The position numbers were made by a program, and so were the translations under genes. From contig NZ_JAAGKO020000012.1 in assembly GCF_027947535.2 (NCBI RefSeq), forward strand, positions 62,001-126,000: a DNA stretch of 64,000 bases, read 5' to 3'. Under the pieces are notes generated by a model. That model saw nothing but the letters and a program-made list of their open reading frames with translations, was not told the origin of the DNA and made no database searches. Positions 35,858 through 44,123 of the stretch are shown here, piece after piece; within the stretch, counting starts at the first letter, position 1, and each line of letters begins with the position of its first letter. This DNA comes from Streptantibioticus silvisoli. Its GTDB lineage: Bacteria > Actinomycetota > Actinomycetes > Streptomycetales > Streptomycetaceae.

Positions 35858-37018
35858 CTACAGTGGTCCGATCGACGCCAGATCCCACTCCTCGGGGTCC
35901 GTGCCGCCGCCGGCCTCGGTCATCAGCGCGTCGGCCAGCTTCCGGTCCGCCGCCACGTCGCGCCGCAGCCCGGCGTTCGCGGTGAGCGGGAGCGGTACGA
36001 CGGCGGCCCAGAGCGGGCACACCGACGCCCCGCGGCGCACCTTCGCCTCCAGGGCGGAGAGCCCCAGGTGCAAGGAGGTCATCCCCGCGCCCTCCATGTG
36101 CCGCAACGGGGCGTAGTACACGGCGTTGAAGTACTCGAAGGCGTTACGGGTCCGCGTGTAGTCGAAGCCGGCCACCCGCGCGTAGAACGTGTCGCGCCAG
36201 GCGAAGCAGAGGTTGCCGCCGACCAGCCGCCCCTCTTCGTCGACGCAGCGGAACACCGTGCTCAGGCCGTCCAGGCAACGCGCCTGCACGCTGAGGAAGG
36301 CGTGGATCTCCGCGGGGTCGAGGGAGGCGCTGTAGCGGTCCATGGTCTGACCCACCAGCGGCGCGAACTCGTCGACGCACTCGGAGAGCGGCGCCGTCTC
36401 CATCCGCAGCCCGGAGTTCTCGAACCGGCGTATCTCGTAGTCGCGCTTGACGGCGTTGCGGCCGAGCATCCCCCGGTACGACGCGAAGGTGCCGCCGTCG
36501 TTGCGCAACACGGCCTCGGCGGCGCGCAGTTGGGCCTGCACCGGATACAGCCCCGCCAGCCGGCGGAGGCTGTCGGTGGTGAGGCAGTCGAAGAGCAGCG
36601 CGTCGCACCCCAGGTCCGCGGCCTTCTCCGCGACCCCGGCGACCAGGTCGCCGAGCAACTCCCGGGCCTTCTCCGGGTCTTCCGACACGCGTCCGGGGTT
36701 TTCCGACTCGCGTCCGGGGTTTTCCGACACGAGGAACTCGTTGTGGTTTCCGGTGCGGGTGCCCACTCTGAGCACCCGGTACCCCTGGGCGACGTCGGGC
36801 AGCGGCGGGGCGGTCCGCGCCGGGAAGTCGTAGTAGGGGGTCGCGGCGGCGAGAGCGCCGTCGTTCATGACCGTGACGTAGCCGGCGGTGGCGAAGTCGG
36901 GCCGTTCCTGTCCCCGCAGCCAGGCGTGGCTCTGGTAGAAGCGGCTGCCCGGCACCAGTCCGTCCCAGGCGTTCTGGCCGATGTCGTCGATCGACTCCAG
37001 GTGTTTCACATCTGACAT
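35858..37018 (-). CDS. FemAB/GNAT-fold acyltransferase-like protein
   Basis: 386 aa. It resembles the peptidoglycan-biosynthesis/FemAB-like group within the GNAT superfamily: WDGLVPGSRFYQSHAWLRG at the start, a second GNAT half with GGNLCFAWRDTFYARVAG, and GMTSLHLGLSALEAKVRRG near the end. Such enzymes move acyl or aminoacyl groups, sometimes from tRNA. A short in-frame repeat (SENPGRE/SENPGRV/SEDPEK, DNA about 36680-36735) inserts in a surface loop. ATG 37018 was chosen for its GGAACGGA ribosome binding site. Context with an ATP-grasp ligase and exporter suggests aminoacyl transfer in a peptide pathway (inference). Confidence 0.78.
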   Translation of the reverse strand: MSDVKHLESIDDIGQNAWDGLVPGSRFYQSHAWLRGQERPDFATAGYVTVMNDGALAAATPYYDFPARTAPPLPDVAQGYRVLRVGTRTGNHNEFLVSENPGRESENPGRVSEDPEKARELLGDLVAGVAEKAADLGCDALLFDCLTTDSLRRLAGLYPVQAQLRAAEAVLRNDGGTFASYRGMLGRNAVKRDYEIRRFENSGLRMETAPLSECVDEFAPLVGQTMDRYSASLDPAEIHAFLSVQARCLDGLSTVFRCVDEEGRLVGGNLCFAWRDTFYARVAGFDYTRTRNAFEYFNAVYYAPLRHMEGAGMTSLHLGLSALEAKVRRGASVCPLWAAVVPLPLTANAGLRRDVAADRKLADALMTEAGGGTDPEEWDLASIGPL

Positions 37019-37784
37019 GGTCCGTTCCGTTCCTCGCTCGTTCCACTCCTGCAACGGTGCGCCGTCCCCGACGACGAACGCCGGTGGCGCCGGGCCGCGT
37101 TGTGATCCCGTGGGAAGTCCGGCACCGCACGCCGGGGGCGACAGCCACGCGCAACGGGTCATCGCGAGCCGCACACAGTAGCCGTTCCGGGCAGGCCGTC
37201 GAGCCTGCTGCGCGTCAACGGCACGTCACGCGCGGATTCCGGTGCACGCGCGGGCACTTGTGCGACGTGTTCGCCCCGGTAGCCGTGCGCACGAGTGCCC
37301 CGGCGGTCGTGCGCACGAGGATGCGGCCCCCACGCATCCAGCGGATCGTTCCACCCTAGCGGCGTCCGACACGGTACCCCGCGGCGTCGCCGGTCCGCCT
37401 CCGGGAATCCGGCGGCCGGGACGCGGTGGCGGGGCGTCGCGGGACACGGGACGCGTCGGCGGGGCGTTGTGCGCCGCGCAGGTGAGGGGGCGCGGCCGGG
37501 CAGCGGAAGCGCCGCTGGGTGCCGGGGCGGCGGACCCGGTCGATGCTGTTCGGGGTAGACGTGGGTGAGGGCTTTGGCGTAGGTGTTATCGACTCAGAAC
37601 GGTTGCTTCTGGACGCCGTTGGACGGAGGGACGTCCTCCGGGGGAGGGGGCGGACGGGGTGACGTTCTGTTGGCGTCGCTCCGGCTGGGGGCGCTGTTGT
37701 TGCCGGTGATCGGGGTCGGGCCCATGCGGACCCGTCGTCCGCGGCGGTCCCGCCGCAGCCGTGCGACGGACCCGCGCCAGCGAT
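37019..37784. other. Intergenic stretch, no gene seen
   Basis: 766 bp between two minus-strand operons. It contains GC-rich simple repeats (CGTGCGCACGAG twice near 37285-37320; GACACGG.ACGCG.CGGCGGGGCG near 37420-37470), and open frames lack ribosome binding sites. It should contain the promoter of the GNAT/FemAB-like gene and the terminator of the five-gene operon. Nothing more specific is seen. Confidence 0.5.
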
Positions 37785-38810
37785 TCAGCGGTACCGGCCG
37801 CCGTCCGGCTCGTCGTCGGTCAGCAGGGCGTAGGCGGCGGCCACGAAGCCGTCGCCGCGCCGGAAGCGCCGGGTGGCGACGGCGACGACCGCGGTGCCGG
37901 TGCCCGGCCGGAAGCCCAGGAACGCCTGCTGGCCACTGGTCGCTCCGGCGTGGAAGTAGGCCGGACCGCTCCCGGTGGGATGGACGAACCAGCCCAGGCT
38001 GTGGGTGTGCCGGTGCCCGTGCCCGCGGCGCAGCACCGGACGGCGCATCAGGGTCAGCGCCTGCCGCGTCAGGGCGTCCGGCACCCGTTCCGGTTCCAGG
38101 TGGGCCTCCAGGAACGTCAGCAGGTCGTGCGGCGTGGCGCGGATCGCGCCGGCCGCCAGGAAGCCCCCGACGTCCAGTGGGGGAGTCGGGGTGACCCCGT
38201 CCTTGCGGTGGCCGGCCGCGTCGGCACCGGGCGTCGCCAGCGTCGAGGTGTGCGCCAGCCCCAGCGGTCCCAGCAGCCGGCGCGTCATCAGCTCCTGCCA
38301 GGGCGCCCCGGCCGCCGCTGACAGCGCGTGGCCGAGCACCGAGACCCCGAAGTTGGAGTACCGCCAGTGACCGCCCGGCCGGTGCCGGGGCCGGGCCCGC
38401 AGGAAGGCGGCCACCACGCGGTCCGGGCCGTAGCGCTGGAAGGGGTTGCTGGACCACCGCGGCACCGCCCGCGGGTAGAGGTCGGCGGGCAGCGCGGGCA
38501 GGCCGGAGGTGTGCGTCATCAGATGGACCAGCCGCACCGGGCCGCCGCCGGCCGGCCGGCCCGGCGCCAGGTGGGCCAGTGCCGGATCGCGCCCGTGGAC
38601 CACCCCGGCCGCCGACAGCGAGGTCAGCAGCAAGGCGGTGAAGGACTTCGAGGCCGACCCCGCCTCGTACCGCAGTTCGTCGCGCGGCACGCACGGCGCC
38701 GGACCCGACCCGCCGCAGCGCACCGAGCGCCGGCCGTCGCGGGACAGCGCGAAGACCACGTCCGGCGCGTCGACCGCGGCGACCGCCTCAGCCAGCCGGT
38801 CGCCGGTCAC
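37785..38810 (-). CDS. Beta-lactamase/PBP-fold serine hydrolase (class C type)
   Basis: 341 aa. SASK with Ser52 and Lys55 is the SxxK motif, Tyr151 in WRYSNFG is the YxN motif, and HAGATSG near residue 293 stands in the HxG position, so it is a penicillin-binding-protein/beta-lactamase-fold hydrolase. Family members act as D-aminopeptidases, esterases or peptide-bond-forming cyclases (as in SurE-type peptide cyclases). No signal peptide is present, so it is cytoplasmic, which argues against a cell-wall role. GTG 38810 overlaps the upstream stop by 4 bp. As last gene of the five-gene operon it may cleave or cyclise the encoded 61-aa peptide. Confidence 0.88.
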   Translation of the reverse strand: MTGDRLAEAVAAVDAPDVVFALSRDGRRSVRCGGSGPAPCVPRDELRYEAGSASKSFTALLLTSLSAAGVVHGRDPALAHLAPGRPAGGGPVRLVHLMTHTSGLPALPADLYPRAVPRWSSNPFQRYGPDRVVAAFLRARPRHRPGGHWRYSNFGVSVLGHALSAAAGAPWQELMTRRLLGPLGLAHTSTLATPGADAAGHRKDGVTPTPPLDVGGFLAAGAIRATPHDLLTFLEAHLEPERVPDALTRQALTLMRRPVLRRGHGHRHTHSLGWFVHPTGSGPAYFHAGATSGQQAFLGFRPGTGTAVVAVATRRFRRGDGFVAAAYALLTDDEPDGGRYR

Positions 38811-39742
38811 GCGCGTTCCGGGGCCAGACCGGACATCGCCCGCGAAGTGGCCAGCGCCGAGGCGAACGCGGCGACCAGCGTCGGATGGTAGAGCAGGTCG
38901 AACGCCTCGTTGCCTCCGTCGCTCCCGCCGGCCGCTTCGCCGTCGGCGCCGGAGACCGGCATGGAGCCGTCCGGCGACTGGGCACCGGCGAGCGCGGTCC
39001 AGGCCGCCTCGTCCAGTGACGGGTACGGCAGGCAGGCGTCGACCACGAGCAGTTCGCCCAGCAGGTCCCAGCGGCGCAGGTCGGTCCAGTCGTCCAGCCA
39101 CACCGGCAGCCACAGCGCCAGGTAGTCCGCGACCTCGTCCGGTAGCCCCCGCGGGCTTTCGCCCCAGTCGGTGAGGTGGAAGACGGTGTGCGTGATGTCG
39201 TAGCCGATGTGGCCCTCGACGGTCCACGGTTCGGGGGTACGGGCCAGCCAGGTGCGGGCTGCGGCCTCCGGCAGCGGGGTGGACGGCGTCATGCCGTAGC
39301 GGCGCTCGAAGGTGCACACGCCCAGCCGGCGCACCGGCGACACCTCCAGCGCCGCCCAGCTGCCCAGACGGTGGTTGATCCGAATGGCCCGCTCCAACTC
39401 CGGTTCGCCGTAGCCCAGTTCCCGGAACGGCACGTACGTCTCGAACGGCACCGGCGACAGCGGTTCGCGGCGCTGGCCGACCACCAGGGCCCGCCCGCCG
39501 TCCAGCACCTCGCGCCAGGCGTGGTCCAGCAACTGCCGGGCCAGCTCGGCCTGCCGGGAGCCGGCCACCCCCTCGCGGAACAACACCTTGCAGATCAGGG
39601 CGAGTTCACCGACCGGCTTGAAGCGTTCCAGGAACGAGCCGCCCGCCTCGGCCGCCGGCTCCAGCCGGAAGCCGTCGCGGTGCGCGTGCAGCCAGGTCAG
39701 CGCCTTCAGCCCCACGTCGTGGGTGAGTCGAACGTCCCTCAT
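38807..39742 (-). CDS. Helical protein with HTVFHLTDWG motif (copy 2), DUF6895-like
   Basis: 311 aa, predicted all-helical and soluble, with no membrane segment. HTVFHLTDWG at about 185-194, RFKPVGELAL near the start, RRLGVCTFERR in the middle and YHPTLVAAFASALATSR near the end are shared with the next gene upstream, its paralogue. The layout recalls helical-toroid proteins of the DUF6895 type, whose function is not known to me. The ATG at 39742 overlaps the upstream stop (ATGA). It is placed between its paralogue and the serine hydrolase in the peptide operon. Confidence 0.75.
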   Translation of the reverse strand: MRDVRLTHDVGLKALTWLHAHRDGFRLEPAAEAGGSFLERFKPVGELALICKVLFREGVAGSRQAELARQLLDHAWREVLDGGRALVVGQRREPLSPVPFETYVPFRELGYGEPELERAIRINHRLGSWAALEVSPVRRLGVCTFERRYGMTPSTPLPEAAARTWLARTPEPWTVEGHIGYDITHTVFHLTDWGESPRGLPDEVADYLALWLPVWLDDWTDLRRWDLLGELLVVDACLPYPSLDEAAWTALAGAQSPDGSMPVSGADGEAAGGSDGGNEAFDLLYHPTLVAAFASALATSRAMSGLAPERA

Positions 39743-40719
39743 ACCGGTTCTCCGATCGTGTCGCCGCCCGCCGGCACCGGCCGCGAGCCGCCGCCGGCCG
39801 CAGGCGGTGCGCACTCCGCGAGCCGGAAGGTGGCCAGGGTGGCGGCGAACGCGGCGACCAGGGTGGAGTGGTAGCAGTTCCAGAACGTGCGGCCGTCCGC
39901 CATGGCCGGGGCGGTCGCACCGGCCTCCGGCACGGCGCCGTCCGGGCGCTGCACCGCCGCGATCCGCTCCCACGCCGCCCGCGAGGCGTCCCGCGGCCCC
40001 GGACCGGGCACGCTGGCGGCCACCGCCAGCAGTTCGCAGGCCAGATCCCACTGCTCCTGCTCCAGACAGCCGTCCAGCCAGGCGGGCAGCCACACCGTCA
40101 GGTACCGCGCCAGGTCCGGCGGCACCCGCTGCGGCGCCCGGCCCCAGTCGGTCAGGTGGAAGACGGTGTGGGTCAGCGCGTAACCCGAGGCGTGTTCGAA
40201 CGTCCACGGCTCCGGCAGTCCGCCGAGCCAGGTGCGGCGCAGCACGACCGGTGCGGCGTCGTGCGGCACGAACCCGGTGCGCGCCTCGCAGTTGAGCACC
40301 CCCAGCCGCCGGTTGGGGGGCTGTTCCAGCAGCCGCCAGCCGCGGGTGCGGGTCATCGTCGCGCAGAAGTCCTGTACCCGCGGATGGCACAGGCCGACCG
40401 CGGCGAACGCGGCGTAGATCTCCAGCGGGTAGGTGGCGAACGGCTCGCAGCGCAGCAGGTCGGCGAAGAGCGCGCCGCGCGCGGTCTGCTCCCATGCCCA
40501 GTCCACCGACTCCCGGGCCAGCCGGTGCCGTTCGTCGTCCGGCGCGGTGTGCCGCAGGATCGAACCGCTCAACTGGGCCAGCTCGCCGAGGGGTTTGAGC
40601 GTGCGGTTGACGTCGGTGTCCGGCGCGAGGATGTCGGGCGGCAACGCGAAGTCGTCCCGTCTGGCCGCCGTCCAGCGCAGTGCCGCCGTGGCCACTTCCC
40701 GCTCCGGGCCGCCCGTCAT
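39739..40719 (-). CDS. Helical protein with HTVFHLTDWG motif (copy 1), DUF6895-like
   Basis: 326 aa, paralogue of the gene that follows. It shares TLKPLGELAQL, RRLGVLNCEAR, HTVFHLTDWG (about 183-192), DLACELLAVA and YHSTLVAAFAATLAT with it. It differs by the leading DILAPDTDVNRT and a Gly/Pro-rich tail. The invariant His-x3-His and Asp-Trp could form a metal or active site, giving two related enzymes or a heterodimer that acts on the operon's peptide (inference). ATG 40719 overlaps the upstream stop by 4 bp. Confidence 0.75.
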   Translation of the reverse strand: MTGGPEREVATAALRWTAARRDDFALPPDILAPDTDVNRTLKPLGELAQLSGSILRHTAPDDERHRLARESVDWAWEQTARGALFADLLRCEPFATYPLEIYAAFAAVGLCHPRVQDFCATMTRTRGWRLLEQPPNRRLGVLNCEARTGFVPHDAAPVVLRRTWLGGLPEPWTFEHASGYALTHTVFHLTDWGRAPQRVPPDLARYLTVWLPAWLDGCLEQEQWDLACELLAVAASVPGPGPRDASRAAWERIAAVQRPDGAVPEAGATAPAMADGRTFWNCYHSTLVAAFAATLATFRLAECAPPAAGGGSRPVPAGGDTIGEPV

Positions 40720-41411
40720 CGCGGGTCTCCGGCCCGCAGCAGCTGCGCGGCCGACACGTGCAGCGCGACCCGCGGGTCGGCGCCGTCCATGTGCTGGATG
40801 AACTCCAGACCGGTGTCGAGTCCCAGGGACGGCGGCACGTCGTCGAGGACCGCGAGCCAGCGGCCCGCGCCGGCCGCCTGGAGCCAGTCGCGCCGGCGAA
40901 CGGCCCGCACGAAGCCGCGCGCCACATCGTGCGGACGGCGGGTCAGCGCCCGCAGCACCCCGCAGTCGCCCCCCGGTACGGCCAGCGCCGCGAGCAGCGA
41001 GACCTGGTGGGTCAGCGCCTGCCAGGGCGCGGTGTCCAGCCACGAGGCGTCCGGCTCGTCGTCGGCGGGGTGCGGCACCGGTGGGTCCAGGGCGCGCAGG
41101 CTGCGGGCCATCGCCCAGTGGCTCCACGCGGTGGCCCGCGAGGCGTCCGCGCCCGGCGGGAAGGCGGTCAGCGCCTGGCGGAGGATCCGCACGTCCAGTC
41201 CCTCCGGCCGGCGCCGGCTCATGATGCTCGGCAGCAGCACGTCGGCGCCCAGTACGCGCACCGCCGCGATGCCCAGCTTGTCGTCCTCCACGATGCCCGC
41301 GGGCGCGCAGACCACGCCGGGGTGGTCCCCGCCCCGCAGGGCGGAGACCACCTCCGATGCCAGGTCGCGCACCGCGCCCGCGAGGCGGGTGGATGCGGAT
41401 GGCTGCTCCAT
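40716..41411 (-). CDS. Unknown protein following the 61-aa peptide gene
   Basis: 231 aa, mostly helical with Trp/Asp/Pro-rich loops (DPPVPHPADDEPDASWLD) and LAVLDDVPPSLGLDTGLEFIQHMDGADPRVALHV near the end. No family is recognised. It lacks the HTVFHLTDWG motif of its two neighbours. The ATG at 41411 lies 11 bp after the peptide stop, and the stop overlaps the next ATG. It could be a peptide-binding or additional modifying protein. Confidence 0.7.
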   Translation of the reverse strand: MEQPSASTRLAGAVRDLASEVVSALRGGDHPGVVCAPAGIVEDDKLGIAAVRVLGADVLLPSIMSRRRPEGLDVRILRQALTAFPPGADASRATAWSHWAMARSLRALDPPVPHPADDEPDASWLDTAPWQALTHQVSLLAALAVPGGDCGVLRALTRRPHDVARGFVRAVRRRDWLQAAGAGRWLAVLDDVPPSLGLDTGLEFIQHMDGADPRVALHVSAAQLLRAGDPR

Positions 41412-41422
41412 GCAGTCCGACC

Positions 41423-41608
41423 TCAGCTCTTCTTCGGGCGCGGGGTGGGGGGCGAGAGCAGGAGGGTGGCGGTTCCGCTCAGCAGGGCGAGTGCGGCGCA
41501 CTCACGCGTGTCGTGGAACGTTCCCTCCATCTCGGCCGGATTCAGCGCGTTCTCGACATCGATGTCGAGAACCATCGTCGGGTTCATGGTCGTGTGCTCA
41601 GTAGTCAT
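41423..41608 (-). CDS. 61-aa peptide, possible RiPP-type precursor
   Basis: The first gene of a five-gene overlapping operon. The N-terminal half is acidic (LDIDVENALNPAEMEGTFHD), like a leader for an enzyme to hold; then come Cys37 in TRECAALALL, a hydrophobic Ser/Thr-containing stretch (SGTATLLL) and the tail SPPTPRPKKS. The ATG at 41608 has AGGGAA about 7 nt upstream. A leader-like 13-codon frame with GGAGGAG (start GTG about 41637) ends over this ATG and could couple translation. The size, acidic front and operon position fit a ribosomally made peptide precursor. The core class is unknown because no known lanthipeptide, lasso or radical-SAM enzyme is beside it. Confidence 0.68.
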   Translation of the reverse strand: MTTEHTTMNPTMVLDIDVENALNPAEMEGTFHDTRECAALALLSGTATLLLSPPTPRPKKS

Positions 41609-43191
41609 GTGATCGTTCCCTAGGAATGAGGGGATTCACTTGCTCCTCCAGTGGAACTCGCCCGGCCGGGGCCCGCAAACGCATGGCCCGTTCGCAGGGA
41701 AAAATCGCTCCGACTTGCGGAAATCGCCATCGGGGTATCGGAATCCCGGCCGCCGCCCGTCGCACCGGAAAATCCGGCCCCGCACCGGAAGAGTCGCCCC
41801 CGCACCGGAAAATCCGGCCCCGCACCGGAAAATCCGGCCCCGCACCGGAAGAGTCGCCCCCGCACCGGAGAATCCGCCTCCGCTCCCGAAAGCCGCCGCT
41901 GCTCCCGGAAAGCCGTCGCCGGACAGGTCGGATGCCGTCAGGGCACGGGCGAACCCGGTGAGCACGTCGGTCCCCAGCGCCGCCGAATCTTTTCCGGTCC
42001 GGCCGCGGGACACACGTCACGCGGTTCCCGTACCGGCTGGCAGGCTCAACCCCGGCCCGATTTCCTCGCCTTCACCGGTCCGGCTGGATCAGCGGCAACG
42101 ACGACGGACTTCAGAAATCCTGATACGCGATCAACCGGCATATCCACCAGGGTTCCACGGGGGGCGCGGATTCCGCGGCCGCGTAACCAGGAGATGCCTC
42201 GGGAACTTCTGTGACATCAATGAGGTGAGGTGAGGTGCGGTGCGGGTGGGTGATGAGGCGGTCGGCGGATTCGGGGGAAGGCCTCAAGAGCGCCCGCTGG
42301 TCGGATGAGGCTTCGTCGGCGTCGGGATCCCGGTTCGCGGGACCGGTCCCCGTCGCCGGCCGCCACGGCCGGCGGTGGCCAGGGTGCCCCGGAGCATCGC
42401 CGCGCGCCCTGAGGTGGGGCCGCCGTCGGGGGAGGGGAACGCGGCGCGTGCGGCAGGGCGACCCTCCGCCCGACGAGCACCCCCGCCGCGCCGGGGCGTG
42501 CGGTGCCGGTGCCCGCCGTGCGCGTCACTCCGCGCGCCCTGTCGTCGGCCTGCCCGCGCCCCCTCGTCGTACGGGACGCTCGGGGCGACGGGGTAGCCGA
42601 CACCCGGCCGGATGCCCCGCACCCATCAGGAACAGGTCCCAGGCCGTTCCGAGAAGGACGTCATGAGTCACCACGTCCCCCGTCGGCGGGAACATCCCCG
42701 ACAACTGCGCCGGCAGCTCCCCGTCCGTGCCCGGATGTGTCGGCTGACGGTCCGTGCCCCCGGGGCCGTGACCCGGGTGACCCCGACGGAGACGCACGTC
42801 GCAGGCAAAACGGCGGCTCCGCGGACACCCGGCCCCCGGAGCCGACCCGGCGTCAGCCGGCCGTCGGCGCCCCAGGAAGCGCGTGGTCCGCGGCTACCGG
42901 GCTCCGGCATCGCGACGGCGCTGACCGACAGCGGGACGGCATACGGACGGAGCGGCTCAGGGGCCCCGCCACCACGGCGCAACCCGTCAGGCGGGGCCAC
43001 CGGGTGAACGGAGCGCTCCTGCCGGCCCGGTGAGCGCGGCGGCCTCGGCCCGGAAAAGGAGGGTGCGCGGCGACACCGGACACACCATCAGGCTGAATCA
43101 CGGGGCACAGCCGTCGGCGCAGGGCAAAACGGCGCCGCGGTGGATAGCCTCCCCTTCGAGGTCATTTCCGGCATATCACAAGGAGTGGGTC
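41609..43191. other. 1.6-kb gap with repeats and no firm gene
   Basis: The left part holds the 20-nt repeat array at 41761-41920. A minus-strand 125-codon frame (41636-42013, GTG start) reads through the array and gives two 20-aa repeats (GAGFSGAGATLPVRGRIFRC) plus a CVC motif; its composition is only partly coding-like. A plus frame at 42663-43007 has AAGGAC before its ATG but low-complexity Arg/Pro content. Neither is annotated as a gene. The promoter of the peptide operon must lie near 41640-41760. Confidence 0.45.
41761..41920. repeat. 20-nt tandem repeat array upstream of the peptide operon
   Basis: Six full units run from 41761 to 41880 in the order A B A A B A', where A is CGCACCGGAAAATCCGGCCC and B is CGCACCGGAAGAGTCGCCCC. 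Two degenerate units (CGCTCCCGAAAGCCGCC type) follow to about 41920. It lies about 150 bp upstream of the 61-aa peptide start. Confidence 0.95.
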
Positions 43192-43311
43192 ATGGGTCTC
43201 CCCGTCGTCGGCGGTTTGATCGACAGCGTTATCGGCATTGTCCTGGGCGCGGCGTACGGCATCGTGCCTCAGCTCGGCGCCCTCTTGAGCGGCCTGGGTC
43301 TGCCGGTGTGA
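43192..43311 (+). CDS. 39-aa hydrophobic peptide
   Basis: ATG at 43192 has an ideal AGGAG 6 nt upstream and a strong hairpin 19 bp after the stop, so this is very likely a real gene. The peptide is almost wholly hydrophobic with regular Gly and a single Asp (MGLPVVGGLIDSVIGIVLG then AAYGIVPQLGALLSGLGLPV), enough for one membrane helix with a Pro-containing kink. It has no Lys or Arg, which argues against a cationic leaderless bacteriocin. It could be a small membrane regulator, a hydrophobic surface peptide or a toxin. It lies next to a Gly-rich secreted protein gene on the other strand. Confidence 0.72.
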   Translation: MGLPVVGGLIDSVIGIVLGAAYGIVPQLGALLSGLGLPV

Positions 43312-43329
43312 GTGCTCCGGCACTGAGGC

Positions 43330-43366
43330 GGCCTCCTGGCCCCGGCGTCGCCGGAGCCGGGAGGCC
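43330..43366 (+). terminator. Hairpin after the 39-aa peptide gene
   Basis: GGCCTCCTGGCCCCGG (43330-43345) pairs with CCGGAGCCGGGAGGCC (43351-43366) over 16 bp with one G-T wobble and one mismatch, loop CGTCG. Confidence 0.82.
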
Positions 43367-43505
43367 GGCCGCTCCCCGTCGCTCACCACCCGTCAGGGGC
43401 CGGTGGCCGCACGGGGCGCCGCCCGGGGAACGCGCTCGTCACCTCCGGGTCCCTCCCGGGCCGAGGGATCGGGAAGCGGTCCGGGCTCCCCGCCCGGTGC
43501 GCCGC

Positions 43506-44123
43506 TCAGCAGGGGAGAGTGGTGCGGCCGGCCGCACCCGTGGCGCCGGTGACGCCGTCCGCGGTGGACGTGGCGTCGGTACCGTCGCCGCCGGGCTTGC
43601 CGGGGCACAACGGACTGGCGGCGCCGCCGGCCCCGCCGGTGCCGCCCTTGTGGCCGCCGCCGGCCGTGGAGGCGCCGCCGTTGCCGCCGTTTCCGCCGGG
43701 AACCCCGACGCCGGCGTTGCCGACACCGCCCACGCCGCCTTTGCCGCCGGTGCCGCCGAGCGCCGCGGCGCCCCCGTGGCCGCCGGTGCCGCCGTTGCCG
43801 TTGGCGCCGCCCGCACCCCCGGCGCCACCCGCGCCGCCGGTGCTCCCGCTGTCGGTGGCGTCCCCGCCGTCACCGCCGTTGCCGCCGATGCCGTTGGCAC
43901 CGGAAGCGCCGCCGGTGCCGCCGAGGCCACCGAGACCGCCGCTGGTCCCCACACCGTTGAGGCCGTTGACGCCGCGGAGGCCCATGTTGACGTAGGGCGT
44001 GGCGCCGGTCGGGTCGGCCGGGGACGCCGCGAGGGCGAGGGTGGGGGTGAGGGCGAAGGCGGCTGCGGCGGTAGCGGCGATCAGAAGGGGCCGGCGGCTG
44101 GCGATGGTGCGCGACAAGCGCAT
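43506..44123 (-). CDS. Secreted Gly-rich protein (PGRS-like triplet repeats)
   Basis: 205 aa. A twin-Arg-containing Sec-like signal peptide (MRLSRTIASRRPLLIAATAA, Ala-rich core, cleavage near ALAASP at about 33) precedes about 130 residues of GGxGG/GGTGG repeats like those of collagen-like or PE_PGRS proteins. The tail is compact with two Cys (PLCPGKPGG and a C-terminal LPC). The short Pro/Val-Asn segment after the signal (TPYVNMGLRGVNGLNG) may anchor it. ATG 44123 has AAAGG 7 nt upstream. It is probably a surface or matrix protein; the repeats can change length easily. Confidence 0.8.
   Translation of the reverse strand: MRLSRTIASRRPLLIAATAAAAFALTPTLALAASPADPTGATPYVNMGLRGVNGLNGVGTSGGLGGLGGTGGASGANGIGGNGGDGGDATDSGSTGGAGGAGGAGGANGNGGTGGHGGAAALGGTGGKGGVGGVGNAGVGVPGGNGGNGGASTAGGGHKGGTGGAGGAASPLCPGKPGGDGTDATSTADGVTGATGAAGRTTLPC

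Noticed and set aside
41636-42013. A 125-codon minus-strand frame across the 20-nt repeats
   Set aside because: It could encode two 20-aa repeats and a CVC motif, but the start lacks a ribosome binding site and the composition is mixed; kept only as a note.
42235-42666. Possible RNA gene in the GC-rich gap
   Set aside because: No tRNA, tmRNA or other known RNA core was recognised, and hairpins are expected by chance at this GC content.
42503-43033. Plus-strand frames between the repeat array and the 39-aa peptide gene
   Set aside because: They are low-complexity Arg/Pro/Ala content with no family; several frames are open at once.
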